Shown in pieces: positions 1 to 8,040 of a stretch of 22,894 bases of DNA; position 1 is the first letter of the stretch; the number at the start of each line of letters is the position of its first letter. This stretch comes from an uncultured Selenomonadales bacterium (GTDB lineage Bacteria > Bacillota > Negativicutes > Selenomonadales > Selenomonadaceae). The notes under the pieces were generated by a model. The model had not been told where the DNA came from. It saw nothing but the letters and a program-made list of their open reading frames with translations, and did not search any database. The stretch is taken from the NCBI GenBank assembly GCA_937901445.1, contig CALDHY010000043.1:1-22894 (forward strand), in the 5' to 3' direction. The translations under genes were made by a program, and so were the position numbers.

Positions 1-40
1 TTTACCTGAAAAACTTCAATTCTAATGAAATTCTAATAAT

Positions 41-69
41 AAAAAAAGACCCGCCATTTTTGACGAGTC
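41..69 (-). terminator. Rho-independent terminator of the leuCD operon
   Basis: On the minus strand an 8-bp stem (GACTCGTC paired with GGCGGGTC, including G-U pairs) closes a 6-nt loop and is followed directly by seven T residues. It lies 21 bp after the leuD stop codon, so it ends the glycosyltransferase-leuCD transcript. Confidence 0.85.
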
Positions 70-89
70 CCAAAAAATTCCAAAATATT

Positions 90-590
90 TTACGCGGTAA
101 GCGTGCCTTTTTCTTTGACGAAATTAATTAAGCCGCCCGCCTGCGCGATGCCCTGTACAAAAGGCGGCAAAGGATGCGCTTTAAAAGTTTCGCCGGTTGT
201 AAGATTTTCAATCGTTCCTGTATCAGTATCGATTTTCAAAATGTCATTGGCAGAAATTTTTTCTACAGCGTCGCCAATTTCCAAAAGTGGCAAGCCAATA
301 TTAATTCCGTTGCGGTAAAAAATTCTTGCAAAACTAGCCGCAATTACAACCGGAATACCGCTGGCTTTAATTGCAACGGGCGCGTGTTCACGGCTGGAGC
401 CGCAACCAAAATTTTTGCCGCCTACCATTATATCGCCCGCCTTGACATTCGCCGCAAAAGTTTCGTCAATGTCAACCATACAATGTTTCGCCAATTCGGC
501 AGGATCAAATGTATTTAAATAGCGCGCGGGAATTATAACGTCTGTATCGATATTATCGCCGTAACGCCAAACTTTTCCTTCAACTTTCAT
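90..590 (-). CDS. leuD: 3-isopropylmalate dehydratase small subunit LeuD
   Basis: Small subunit of isopropylmalate isomerase, which interconverts 2- and 3-isopropylmalate in cytoplasmic leucine synthesis together with LeuC. The 166-residue product is the short, LeuD2-like form rather than the ~200-residue enterobacterial form. The family motif [12 protein letters not shown] is at residues 16-27 and the substrate-loop motif GCGSSREH at 62-69. The ATG directly abuts the leuC TAA stop, and its ribosome binding site (GAGGTG) lies inside the last codons of leuC, so translation is probably coupled. A homoaconitase or dimethylmalate dehydratase role is possible for this subfamily, but pairing with a LeuC-type large subunit favours leucine synthesis. 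No other leu genes are in view. Confidence 0.93.
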   Translation of the reverse strand: MKVEGKVWRYGDNIDTDVIIPARYLNTFDPAELAKHCMVDIDETFAANVKAGDIMVGGKNFGCGSSREHAPVAIKASGIPVVIAASFARIFYRNGINIGLPLLEIGDAVEKISANDILKIDTDTGTIENLTTGETFKAHPLPPFVQGIAQAGGLINFVKEKGTLTA

Positions 591-1850
591 TTAAATCACC
601 TCTTCGGGAGTTGCAATTTTGCCTAAGATAGCAGACGCCGCCGCAACGTGCGGTCCCGCCAAATAAACTTCACTGTCAACGTGTCCCATACGCCCTCTAA
701 AATTTCTGTTGGTGGTTGAAACGCAACGTTCGCCCGCCGCCAAAATTCCCATATAACCGCCTAAACACGGTCCGCAAGTTGGACAACTTACAACGCATCC
801 CGCGTCAATAAAAATATCTATCCAATGACAATGAATCGCTTCTTTGTAAATTTCTTGACTGCCCGGAATAATTATGCAGCGTACGTCGGGATGAACTTTG
901 CGCCCTTTTAAAATTCCCGCCGCAATATTTAAATCTTCAAGGCGTCCGTTGGTACAAGAACCAATTACAACTTGATTGATTTTAATTTCGCCGAGTTCGT
1001 CAACCGGCTTGACATTTTCCGGCAAATGCGGCAACGCTACAACAGGTTTTAATTCACTCAAATTAATTTCTACCGTTTGACAATATTTAGCGCCTTCGTC
1101 GGCGTTTGTCGGGAAATATTCATAGTTTACGCGGCAACCGACATAAAACTTTGTAATTTCGTCAAAGGGGAAAATTCCCGCCTTGCCGCCTGCTTCAATC
1201 GCCATATTTGAAATAGTTAATCTGTCAGTCATTGAAAGTTCTTTGACGCCTTCGCCGCTAAATTCCAGTGATTTATAAAGTGCGCCGTCAACGCCAATTT
1301 TTCCAATTAAAGTTAAAATAACGTCCTTGCCGCTGATATTTTTGGGCTTTTTGCCGGTAATTTTTACGTTGATAGCTTCGGGAACTTTAAACCACGCCTT
1401 GCCGGTTGCAAGTCCAACGGCTAAATCTGTTGTACCAACGCCCGTTGAAAAAGCATTAACCGCGCCGTAAGTGCAAGTATGAGAATCCGCGCCAATGATT
1501 AACATACCCGGCGCAACAATTCCAAATTCCGGCAAAATTACATGTTCAATACCGACGCGCCCTGCCTCGTAGTAATGTTTGATTTTATTTTTCTTTGCAA
1601 AGTCGCGCATAATCTTTGCAAGTTCGGAACTTTTAATATCTTTTGCCGGTTGAAAGTGGTCGGGAATTAAAGCAATTTTATTGGCGTCGAAAACCGGCTT
1701 ACCGATTTTTTCAAATTCCTTGATTGAAGGCGGACCGGTTACGTCATTTGCCATAACTAAATCTAAATCACAAATGACAAGTTGCCCCGCCTCGACGGAT
1801 TCCAAGCCCGCGTGACGCGCAATTATTTTTTCACTCATCGTCATTGCCAT
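591..1850 (-). CDS. leuC: 3-isopropylmalate dehydratase large subunit LeuC
   Basis: Large, [4Fe-4S]-carrying subunit of isopropylmalate isomerase. The 419-residue length matches the short LeuC/HacA-like type, against ~466 in enterobacteria. Aconitase-family landmarks are [10 protein letters not shown] (121-130), the cluster cysteine in GSCTNGR (Cys299), and CPTCGPC with cluster ligands Cys359 and Cys362. The C-terminal [10 protein letters not shown] signature is at 381-390. The ATG at 1850 follows the upstream glycosyltransferase stop by only 4 nt, with a GGGAGAG ribosome binding site within that gene's end. Two further in-frame ATGs follow within the first five codons, but the first is best placed for the site. 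The tight spacing makes this gene part of the glycosyltransferase operon. Confidence 0.95.
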   Translation of the reverse strand: MAMTMSEKIIARHAGLESVEAGQLVICDLDLVMANDVTGPPSIKEFEKIGKPVFDANKIALIPDHFQPAKDIKSSELAKIMRDFAKKNKIKHYYEAGRVGIEHVILPEFGIVAPGMLIIGADSHTCTYGAVNAFSTGVGTTDLAVGLATGKAWFKVPEAINVKITGKKPKNISGKDVILTLIGKIGVDGALYKSLEFSGEGVKELSMTDRLTISNMAIEAGGKAGIFPFDEITKFYVGCRVNYEYFPTNADEGAKYCQTVEINLSELKPVVALPHLPENVKPVDELGEIKINQVVIGSCTNGRLEDLNIAAGILKGRKVHPDVRCIIIPGSQEIYKEAIHCHWIDIFIDAGCVVSCPTCGPCLGGYMGILAAGERCVSTTNRNFRGRMGHVDSEVYLAGPHVAAASAILGKIATPEEVI

Positions 1851-1854
1851 TTTA

Positions 1855-3147
1855 TCACTCTCCCAAATATTTTTTACGAATTTTACTGAAAACAGTATCA
1901 GGCGTTTGTAAATCTAAATTCACACGCCAATTTAATTTATTTAAAAAGTTGCCCTTCAAAATTTTATCGTACGGATATTTAGAGTAAGAATCATTCAAAT
2001 GAAAAACCAAAGTATTAGTTTCAGTGTTGTTAATTGGCACTTCATCAAACATTTTTTTTACAACGGGAATATTATCGTACGCAATATCCATCATAAAATC
2101 CATAATCACATAATCAATAACTTCATCAAATTCCCGCCAATATTCGTTATAAAAATCTTTCATAAAAGAAAGGAACGGATTGTGCAAAATTGCCGCGCCC
2201 TGAATGAATCCTGCCCATCTTGCATAAGAAGGATTTGTAGCGTATATCTGCGGAATGTTTAAGGATTTATCTTGATAAAATTTTTGCGTGAAATACGGCA
2301 TTTTCCAGAAATTTTTATAATGTCCCAACGGCTCGGTTACAAGGATTGTTGAATCAAACCACAAGCCGCCATATTGATATAATAAATTTATTCTGATTAT
2401 ATCCGAAAAATGCGTTCTTGATATACCCCCCCCTATAAACTTTTTGACAATATATTCCGGAATTTTAACATAATCTGCATAGTTTTTTTCGTCGATAAAA
2501 ATAATTTTGTATTTGCCCGCGTTTGTTTTCAAACTGTTGTAACAGCAACGAACTAAGGGCGGCAAATTTTCTTCACCTTGAAACCAACAGTACCAAATTT
2601 TATAGTCTTTTGGCAAAATTTTTGGGCAGCTGTCTAAAGTTGCGGCTGAATATTTTGATATTAAAGCGGCGTACTTATTCTGAAGAAAATTTTTAATCTG
2701 CTGATTACGGCGGAGGTGCGCCCGCACTGCCAAATTTGAATTTGTCAGTTGATTGAACTTTGCAAATGTCTCAAAGTCCTCGCGCAGGTTTTTAGACCAC
2801 AAATTTTGATTTGCTAATTTTTGAAAATCTTGAGTCTTGCCGAATAAAAGCAACGCCAATGCAACATATTGAGTGCGCACGGGATTATTTACACGTGCGG
2901 CAAATTGGCGAATTTGTGCGCAGATATTTTCAATTTGATCCGGCGGTACTGCCAAATATTTACCAATATCAACCAATTTCCAAAAATCGTTGTACCAATC
3001 CTGCACATGAAGTTCAGAAAATTTTTCCGGCGGAAAATTCATTAAGCGTTCGGTAATTTTGACACGTTGCGTTTGTAAATCTGCGCGAAGTTCATTATTA
3101 ATTTCGTTAGCAAAAAATTCTATACTGGGAATAATTTTTTCTGCCAT
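1855..3147 (-). CDS. Capsular polysaccharide synthesis-type glycosyltransferase, copy 1 (poly-G tract)
   Basis: Probable sugar transferase for a surface polysaccharide, 430 residues, cytoplasmic with no signal peptide. Residues ~180-330 resemble the Caps_synth/GT32-like fold: [15 protein letters not shown] (183-197), the FSDIIR helix (247-252) and a DxD-like YGGLWFDST (259-267) with candidate metal/nucleotide ligand Asp265. The N-terminal ~170 residues are a helical domain shared with the neighbouring copy and of unknown role. Glycines 239-241 are encoded by eight consecutive G residues, and gain or loss of one G stops translation before the DxD motif. The ATG has a good AAGGAG site 7 nt upstream. 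It follows its paralogue by 21 nt and precedes leuC by 4 nt. Donor and acceptor sugars cannot be told. Confidence 0.8.
   Translation of the reverse strand: MAEKIIPSIEFFANEINNELRADLQTQRVKITERLMNFPPEKFSELHVQDWYNDFWKLVDIGKYLAVPPDQIENICAQIRQFAARVNNPVRTQYVALALLLFGKTQDFQKLANQNLWSKNLREDFETFAKFNQLTNSNLAVRAHLRRNQQIKNFLQNKYAALISKYSAATLDSCPKILPKDYKIWYCWFQGEENLPPLVRCCYNSLKTNAGKYKIIFIDEKNYADYVKIPEYIVKKFIGGGISRTHFSDIIRINLLYQYGGLWFDSTILVTEPLGHYKNFWKMPYFTQKFYQDKSLNIPQIYATNPSYARWAGFIQGAAILHNPFLSFMKDFYNEYWREFDEVIDYVIMDFMMDIAYDNIPVVKKMFDEVPINNTETNTLVFHLNDSYSKYPYDKILKGNFLNKLNWRVNLDLQTPDTVFSKIRKKYLGE
2426..2433. repeat. Homopolymeric G8 tract in glycosyltransferase copy 1
   Basis: Eight C residues on the plus strand are eight G residues in the coding strand, spanning codons for Gly239-241. 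Translating by hand, loss of one G gives a stop after 249 residues and gain of one G gives a stop after 264 residues. Both fall just short of Asp265 of the DxD-like motif. Confidence 0.9.
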
Positions 3148-3168
3148 AAAGATACTCCTTTCTAAATT

Positions 3169-4485
3169 TTAAAATTTGCCGATGGTACTCGGCGCAAATT
3201 TTTTTTGTACTTGCCGAAAAACTGTATTTGGCGAAACCATATCAAATTCGCCCCTCCAACTTAATTTGTGTAAAAAAGTATCGCCAATCATTTTATCGTA
3301 AGGGAATTGTTCATAGGGTGCATTCCACAGTTGACGCACGAGATGAACTTTTTCATTGTTGAGCGGCAGATTATCAATTTCTTGCTTTACGAAAGGAATA
3401 TTATCATATGCAAGCTCTATCGAAAAATCTTGTAAATAATAATCCAAAAAAGTATCGTACTCTTTCAACTGTTCATAAAAAAACTCTTTCATAAATCCGA
3501 ACAAAGGATTATTCAAAACAGCTGTTCCCTGTACGTAAGTTGCCCATCTGCCGCAAGCATTGTAGCGAATTTCCGGCGCGCAGATATTTTTTTCTTTGCG
3601 CAATTTGCGCGAAAAATAAGGCAGTTTCCAAAAGTTTTTATGATTTTCCAGCGGCTCGGTTACAAGTATTGTTGAATCAAGCCACAAGCCGCCGTATTGA
3701 TATAACAAATTGGCACGAATTATATCTGAAAAATGCGTTCTTGTTATACCCCCCCCCCACATGAATTTTTTGACAATATATTCAGGAATTTTAACATAAT
3801 CGTTATAGTTTTTTTCGTCAATGAAAATAATTTTGTATTTACCGGCGTGCATTTTCAAACTTTCGTACGCCACGCTGACGACCGGCGGCAAACTGTCTTC
3901 ACCCTGCAACCAGCAAAAATAAATTTTATAATCTTTCTGCGCGACTTTGGGACAAGTTTTATCATTGACTTTGAACTTTGCCCATTTTTCCAACAGGTAA
4001 GCATATTTTTTTTGAAGGAAGTCTTTTATTTGCTGATTGCGCCTGATATAGGCGCGCATTTTAACATTTGTTCCCAAGCTCATTAAATTGTTGAACTTTG
4101 AATACGCCTCAAAATCCTCGCGCAGATTTTTAGACCAAAGATTTTTATCTGCAAGCGCGTTAAATTCTCGAACTTTGCCAAAAAGTAACAACGTCAAAGC
4201 AAAATATTGACGCCTTATGTTATTGGATTCACGCTGTACAAACTGCAAAATTTTTTGGACGGCTTTTTCTTTATTTTCCGGCGGCTCTTGAAAATATTGC
4301 AAACAATCCAAGAGTTTCCAGTAAGCCCCGTACCAATCCTGAAGATGAAGTTCAGAAAATTTTTCCGGCGGAAAGTTCATTATGCGTTCGGCAATTTTGA
4401 CACGCTGCGTCGGCAAGTTGGCTTTTAATTCGCCGTCAATTTCACGGGCGAAACTTTCTATATCAGGGATAATTTTTTCTGCCAT
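3169..4485 (-). CDS. Capsular polysaccharide synthesis-type glycosyltransferase, copy 2 (poly-G tract)
   Basis: Tandem paralogue of the gene downstream, 438 residues, first gene of the operon. Both products start MAEKIIP and share a near-identical stretch around residues 37-50, the [11 protein letters not shown] block near 116-126 and the whole putative catalytic core. Core landmarks are KIYFCWLQGED (187-197), FSDIIR (252-257) and YGGLWLDST (264-272) with Asp270 as DxD-like ligand. The loop WGGG (243-246) is encoded over a run of ten G residues. The ATG has an AGGAG site, and the promoter lies 33-61 bp upstream of it. The two copies differ most in the N-terminal helices and the C-terminal third, which suggests different acceptors or sugars. 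The family call rests on motifs, and the substrate is unknown. Confidence 0.8.
   Translation of the reverse strand: MAEKIIPDIESFAREIDGELKANLPTQRVKIAERIMNFPPEKFSELHLQDWYGAYWKLLDCLQYFQEPPENKEKAVQKILQFVQRESNNIRRQYFALTLLLFGKVREFNALADKNLWSKNLREDFEAYSKFNNLMSLGTNVKMRAYIRRNQQIKDFLQKKYAYLLEKWAKFKVNDKTCPKVAQKDYKIYFCWLQGEDSLPPVVSVAYESLKMHAGKYKIIFIDEKNYNDYVKIPEYIVKKFMWGGGITRTHFSDIIRANLLYQYGGLWLDSTILVTEPLENHKNFWKLPYFSRKLRKEKNICAPEIRYNACGRWATYVQGTAVLNNPLFGFMKEFFYEQLKEYDTFLDYYLQDFSIELAYDNIPFVKQEIDNLPLNNEKVHLVRQLWNAPYEQFPYDKMIGDTFLHKLSWRGEFDMVSPNTVFRQVQKKFAPSTIGKF
3749..3758. repeat. Homopolymeric G10 tract in glycosyltransferase copy 2
   Basis: Ten C residues on the plus strand give ten G residues in the coding strand, covering Trp243 to Gly246. 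By hand translation, loss of one G stops after 246 residues and gain of one G stops after 269 residues, in both cases before Asp270 of the DxD-like motif. The position is equivalent to the G8 tract of the neighbouring copy. Confidence 0.92.
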
Positions 4486-4517
4486 AATAATACTCCTTTC
4501 TAAAGTATGACGCGCAA

Positions 4518-4546
4518 ATTATACTATAAAAATTCTGTTGCTACAA
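4518..4546 (-). promoter_or_regulatory. Sigma-70-type promoter of the glycosyltransferase-leuCD operon
   Basis: On the minus strand the sequence is TTGTAG, a 17-bp spacer, then a consensus TATAAT. The -10 element ends 32 bp before the ATG of the first glycosyltransferase. Its -35 box overlaps the -35 box of the opposing priA promoter. Confidence 0.75.
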
Positions 4547-4566
4547 TCGCCGTTAAATGTTAAAAT
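4538..4566 (+). promoter_or_regulatory. Sigma-70-type promoter of priA
   Basis: TTGCTA, a 17-bp spacer, and TAAAAT, ending 23 bp before the priA ATG. The -35 elements of this promoter and of the divergent glycosyltransferase promoter share 4541-4543, so polymerase binding at one should exclude the other. Confidence 0.6.
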
Positions 4567-4589
4567 TTATTTCCGTTTGAGGTGATGAG

Positions 4590-6767
4590 ATGCTGACGGC
4601 TGAAATTTGCGTAAATCTTGCGGCAAAAAATATTTTTCAAGTTTATACTTACGCCGTGCCTGAAAAATTTAATTTCCTTGCAAGGGGCTGGCGCGTCATT
4701 GTACCTTTCGGCAGACAAATTGTTGATGGCTTTGTAGTTGAAGTGAAAGATACCGCTGAAACTTTTGACTTTGAACTGAAAGAAATTCGAGACGTTGTAG
4801 ACGCTGAAATTTGGTTTACGCCGCCAATGTTTGAGCTTTCAAGTTGGATTTCAGATTTTTATTTGTGTCCACTCGCGCAGGCAATGGCTCTTTTTATGGC
4901 GGGCAACCACAGTAAAAAAATTGCGCCGAAATTTGAAATTTTTATTAAACCGGTTGAAAATGTTTCAGATATAAAATTGACAACGCAACAAGAAAATTTT
5001 TTACAGAATCTGCGCGAGCGCGGCAAAGTTCCATTTCAAGAAATTAAAAATCATTCGTACTTGATAAAAAAATTATTGGATAAAAATTTAATCGTCAAGG
5101 AAAGCCGCCGAATCTTGCGCGACAGCTACGCCAAAATTGAAGGCGTACAAAAAAATATTGAACTTACCGACGAACAAAAAAACGCCGTCGATACGGTAAA
5201 ACTTTTTCTGCAATTCAAGCGATACGCCGGCTTTTTACTTCACGGCGTAACCGGCAGCGGCAAAACTCAAGTTTATATTGAACTTACAAAAATTGCGCGG
5301 CAACTCGACAGACGCGCGTTAATTTTAGTGCCGGAAATTTCTTTGACGGGGCAAATTGTAAAAAATTTCAAGGCGTATTTTCCTGACGTGGCAGTGATTC
5401 ACAGCAAGTTGAGTATTGCCGAGCGTAACGATATTTTTTATAAAATTCGTAACGGCGAAGTTGGAATTGTAATTGGCGCGCGGTCTGCGATTTTTACGCC
5501 GCTTGACAATATCGGCTTGATTGTTGTTGACGAAGAACAGGACAGCTCCTACAAGCAAGATACGCCGCCTTTCTACCACGCAAGAATTATCGTTGAAAAG
5601 TTAGCAAAAATTCAAAACGCGGCGATAATTTTTGGCAGTGCCACGCCAAGCTTTGAAACTTTTTACCGTGCCAAAAAAGGCGAATTTGGCTACTTGCAAA
5701 TGTCGCGCAGAATTTCAAATAATCCACTGCCGGAGGTTGAGTGCGTAGATATGCGCGCCGAATTAAAAGCCGGAAATAAAAGCGTTTTGAGTTATGCGCT
5801 GAAAAATTTGTTGATTGAAACTTTAGCGAATAATCAGCAGTCAATTTTACTTTTGAACGCGCGCGGCTATTCAACTTTCATAATGTGCAGAGATTGCGGC
5901 GCGGTAATTCTTTGCCCGGAGTGCGGGTTGCCAATGCACTATCACATTGTCGACAAAACTTTGAAATGTCATCATTGCGATATTGAAGGTACGCCGCCTA
6001 CAGTTTGCCCGCGTTGCGGCAGCGTAAGAATAAAATATTTCGGCAGCGGTACACAAAAACTTGAAGAAACTTTAAATTTGGAATTACCGACGGCGAAAAT
6101 TTTACGAATGGACAGAGACACTACCGGCGGCAAATTTGCACAGGATGAAATTTTGGAATCGTTTAGGCGCGGCGATTTTGATATTTTGTTTGGTACAAAA
6201 ATGGTTGCGAAAGGGCACGATATACCGAATGTTACGGCAGTTGGAATTTTGAGCGCGGATTCTGTTTTGAATTTTCCTGACTTTCGCGCCTCCGAGCAAT
6301 GTTTTAACTTGATAACGCAAGCCGCAGGGCGCGCAGGGCGCGGCGATTTACCCGGCAAAGTTATTGTGCAAACTTACAACACCGACGCGGACGCCGTAAA
6401 ATTTGCCTGCCGTCAAGATTTTTTGTCATTTTACAACGTTGAAATTTTAAAGCGGGAACTTTTATTTTTTCCGCCGTTTTGCCGTCTTGTCAAAATAATT
6501 TTCACTTCCAATAAAAAAGAAAAAGCCGTTGACGCCGCAGAAAGAATCGTCAACAGTTTTAATTTGGAAGTTGTAAAAAATTCTGAAGTGCGCCACGAAA
6601 TTTGGGGACCAATTCCGGCAATGATTGAAAATTTGCGCGGCGAATTTCGATTTGTTGTACTGATAAAAACTTCAGACTTAGAAATTGTGCGGGGATTTTT
6701 GCGCCTTCACAATTTGCATACCGCGCCGAATGTTCAAATTGACTTCGACCCGTTGACTACAAATTAA
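4590..6767 (+). CDS. priA: Primosomal replication restart helicase PriA
   Basis: Superfamily 2 DNA helicase that recognises stalled or collapsed forks and reloads the replisome. The 725 residues are full length. The N-terminal DNA-binding region covers ~1-190, and Walker A GVTGSGKT is at 219-226. The Walker B box reads DEEQ (314-317) rather than the commoner DEEH, and is followed by DSSYKQ. GSATPS is at 349-354. Two zinc sites come from four Cys pairs: Cys433/436, 442/445, 460/463 and 473/476. Helicase C motifs include KMVAKGHDIPNV (537-548) and QAAGRAGR (577-584). The ATG follows a GAGGTG site. The stop codon is the first TAA of a short heptamer array. Confidence 0.96.
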   Translation: MLTAEICVNLAAKNIFQVYTYAVPEKFNFLARGWRVIVPFGRQIVDGFVVEVKDTAETFDFELKEIRDVVDAEIWFTPPMFELSSWISDFYLCPLAQAMALFMAGNHSKKIAPKFEIFIKPVENVSDIKLTTQQENFLQNLRERGKVPFQEIKNHSYLIKKLLDKNLIVKESRRILRDSYAKIEGVQKNIELTDEQKNAVDTVKLFLQFKRYAGFLLHGVTGSGKTQVYIELTKIARQLDRRALILVPEISLTGQIVKNFKAYFPDVAVIHSKLSIAERNDIFYKIRNGEVGIVIGARSAIFTPLDNIGLIVVDEEQDSSYKQDTPPFYHARIIVEKLAKIQNAAIIFGSATPSFETFYRAKKGEFGYLQMSRRISNNPLPEVECVDMRAELKAGNKSVLSYALKNLLIETLANNQQSILLLNARGYSTFIMCRDCGAVILCPECGLPMHYHIVDKTLKCHHCDIEGTPPTVCPRCGSVRIKYFGSGTQKLEETLNLELPTAKILRMDRDTTGGKFAQDEILESFRRGDFDILFGTKMVAKGHDIPNVTAVGILSADSVLNFPDFRASEQCFNLITQAAGRAGRGDLPGKVIVQTYNTDADAVKFACRQDFLSFYNVEILKRELLFFPPFCRLVKIIFTSNKKEKAVDAAERIVNSFNLEVVKNSEVRHEIWGPIPAMIENLRGEFRFVVLIKTSDLEIVRGFLRLHNLHTAPNVQIDFDPLTTN

Positions 6768-6786
6768 GGATTAGGGGCTAAGGATT
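6764..6786 (+). repeat. Short heptamer array at the priA stop codon
   Basis: Three degenerate 7-bp units (TTAAGGA, TTAGGGG, CTAAGGA) run on from the end of priA, and the priA TAA is inside the first unit. The consensus TTARGGR matches the longer arrays at 13826 and 17344. Confidence 0.65.
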
Positions 6787-6806
6787 TTAAAAATTTAGTA
6801 CAACGC

Positions 6807-6845
6807 AAAAAGGAACTGCCAACATAAGCTAACAGCTCCTTTTCC
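6807..6845 (-). terminator. Intrinsic terminator of the 6S-like RNA
   Basis: On the minus strand, 14 consecutive pairs (some G-U) from AAGGAGCTGTTAGC close a TTAT loop, followed by a run of five T. It is the first strong terminator downstream of the minus-strand promoter at 7049-7077, so it defines the 3' end of the non-coding transcript. Confidence 0.8.
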
Positions 6846-7043
6846 AAAACAGGCGTCCAAAATGTCGTCTCCTCAAAATGCCTAAACCTGCGCAAAGCAG
6901 GTGGGTACCCTAAGCGCGGTTTCTGTTATTCGCTAAGAAAAAGTACGACTCTACATCTGCCGCCGCAAAATCAAGTTCCCTATAAAAATTGTAGGTTAGA
7001 CATTAATTTAAGTCCTCGCACATTCCAGATTTTTCCTCTTTCG
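6807..7043 (-). ncRNA. ssrS: 6S RNA-like regulatory RNA (SsrS)
   Basis: 6S RNA binds the housekeeping RNA polymerase holoenzyme by mimicking an open promoter. A strong promoter and a terminator enclose about 235 nt with no plausible ORF. The 5' and 3' parts can form an interrupted closing stem: TCTGGAATGT near 7030 pairs with ACATTTTGGA near 6860, and CTTAAA with TTTTGAG. These enclose a large, weakly paired centre. The 3' side carries GGGTACCCACCTGC and a small hairpin ACCTGC/GCAGGT (6894-6907), the layout I associate with Firmicutes 6S RNAs. There is no CCA end or T-loop (against tmRNA), and no GGAAGCAGC-type SRP loop or RNase P core was found. The exact ends are estimates. A covariance search would settle the family. 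Confidence 0.72.
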
Positions 7044-7048
7044 CAAGT

Positions 7049-7077
7049 ATAATAACACGAAAATTTTTTAATTACAA
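7049..7077 (-). promoter_or_regulatory. Promoter of the 6S-like RNA
   Basis: Minus strand: TTGTAA, a 17-bp spacer and TATTAT. Transcription would begin near 7041-7044 and run away from queE. There is no minus-strand ORF downstream of it, which points to a structural RNA. Confidence 0.75.
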
Positions 7078-7105
7078 CCCCTTGACAAATTTAAGGAGAG
7101 CAAAA

Positions 7106-7834
7106 ATGGCAAACATTATAGAAATTTTTTCGTCAATTCAGGGCGAGGGTAAATATGTTGGTTGCCGCCAAATTTTTATTCGCACGGCAGATTGTAATTT
7201 GAATTGCGCTTACTGCGACACAAATTTTCAACGCGCGGATTTTTGCAATGTCGAAACTGCCGCCGGTTCAATGATTTTTGAAAAAATAAAAAATCCCGTC
7301 GACGCGGCACAAGTTGCAGAAATTATAAAAAATTTTAATTCGCAAGTTCCAACTCATTCTGTAAGCTTTACCGGCGGCGAACCGCTTTTAAATTTTAAAT
7401 TAATTCGTGAAGTTGCAAAAAAAATTCAAAGTACCGGGTTAAAAATTTTTCTTGAAACTAATGGAACGTTGGCGGCTGAACTTTCACAAATTACAGATTG
7501 TGTTGACATAATCAGCGCGGATATAAAACTTCCGAGCGTGGCAGGGAATTATTTTGACAGACACAAAGAATTTTTAAAAATCGCCGCCGCAAAAGATTTA
7601 TATGTAAAAATTGTAATTTCGGCTGAAACAACGGCTGAAGAATTTGACGCGGCAATAAATTTAGTTGCTGAAGTTTCGCCGGAAATTTTGTTAATCTTGC
7701 AACCTGTAACACCGGTAAAAAATGTGCGGGCAATTTCGGCGCAAAAAATTTTACAGTTGCAAGCCGCCGCCCTGCAAAAACTAAAGTTCGTCCGCGTCAT
7801 TTCGCAAACGCACAGATTGTTAAATATTTTTTAA
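7106..7834 (+). CDS. queE: 7-carboxy-7-deazaguanine synthase QueE (radical SAM)
   Basis: Radical SAM enzyme that contracts 6-carboxy-tetrahydropterin to 7-carboxy-7-deazaguanine in queuosine precursor synthesis. The product is 242 residues. The N-terminus has the family's IFSSIQGEGKYVG (6-18), which binds substrate, then the cluster motif CNLNCAYC with Cys30, Cys34 and Cys37. SFTGGEPLLN (near residue 90) is the SAM-binding GGE motif. The start is ATG 7106 with AAGGAGAG 5 nt upstream. An in-frame TTG at 7082 lies ahead of that site and is unlikely to be used. No queC, queD or queF is in the window, so the gene stands apart from its pathway partners here. Confidence 0.9.
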   Translation: MANIIEIFSSIQGEGKYVGCRQIFIRTADCNLNCAYCDTNFQRADFCNVETAAGSMIFEKIKNPVDAAQVAEIIKNFNSQVPTHSVSFTGGEPLLNFKLIREVAKKIQSTGLKIFLETNGTLAAELSQITDCVDIISADIKLPSVAGNYFDRHKEFLKIAAAKDLYVKIVISAETTAEEFDAAINLVAEVSPEILLILQPVTPVKNVRAISAQKILQLQAAALQKLKFVRVISQTHRLLNIF

Positions 7835-7843
7835 AAATTTTTC

Positions 7844-7872
7844 TTGACAAAATGGGATAAATAATTTAGTAT
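7844..7872 (+). promoter_or_regulatory. Promoter of tRNA-Ala
   Basis: Consensus TTGACA, a 17-bp spacer and TAGTAT, placing the transcript start a few bases before the tRNA at 7882. It begins 10 bp after the queE stop, so the tRNA is transcribed independently. Confidence 0.85.
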
Positions 7873-7881
7873 ACAGCTTGC

Positions 7882-7957
<76 letters not shown>

Positions 7958-7990
7958 ACATTGAAATTTAAAATTGAAATATAAAAAATT

Positions 7991-8014
7991 CTCGGAGTTG
8001 CCGAGTTTTTTTTT
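7991..8014 (+). terminator. Terminator after tRNA-Ala
   Basis: CTCGG/CCGAG stem with a 5-nt loop followed by nine T, preceded by an A-rich stretch that can extend the stem. It is only 27 bp ahead of speD and no separate promoter is visible between them, so speD may depend on readthrough. Confidence 0.75.
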
Positions 8015-8040
8015 GCCTGTGTTGGAGGGAGAATTACGAG

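Noticed and set aside
2426..3758. Poly-G runs as sequencing errors causing frameshifts
   Set aside because: Both genes are open in frame through the tracts with full-length family motifs on either side, so the present lengths are coherent. Read-level variation is still worth checking.
6807..7043. tmRNA, SRP RNA or RNase P RNA as the identity of the non-coding RNA
   Set aside because: There is no tRNA-like CCA end or tag ORF, no SRP GGAAG/GCA loop pair, and no RNase P core motifs. The closing-stem layout fits 6S better.
7048..7053. TATAAT on the plus strand as a queE promoter
   Set aside because: It is the reverse face of the 6S -10 region and has no acceptable -35 at 16-18 bp.
7082..7105. 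TTG 7082 as the queE start
   Set aside because: The AAGGAGAG ribosome binding site lies downstream of it and serves ATG 7106. QueE homologues begin near the ATG.
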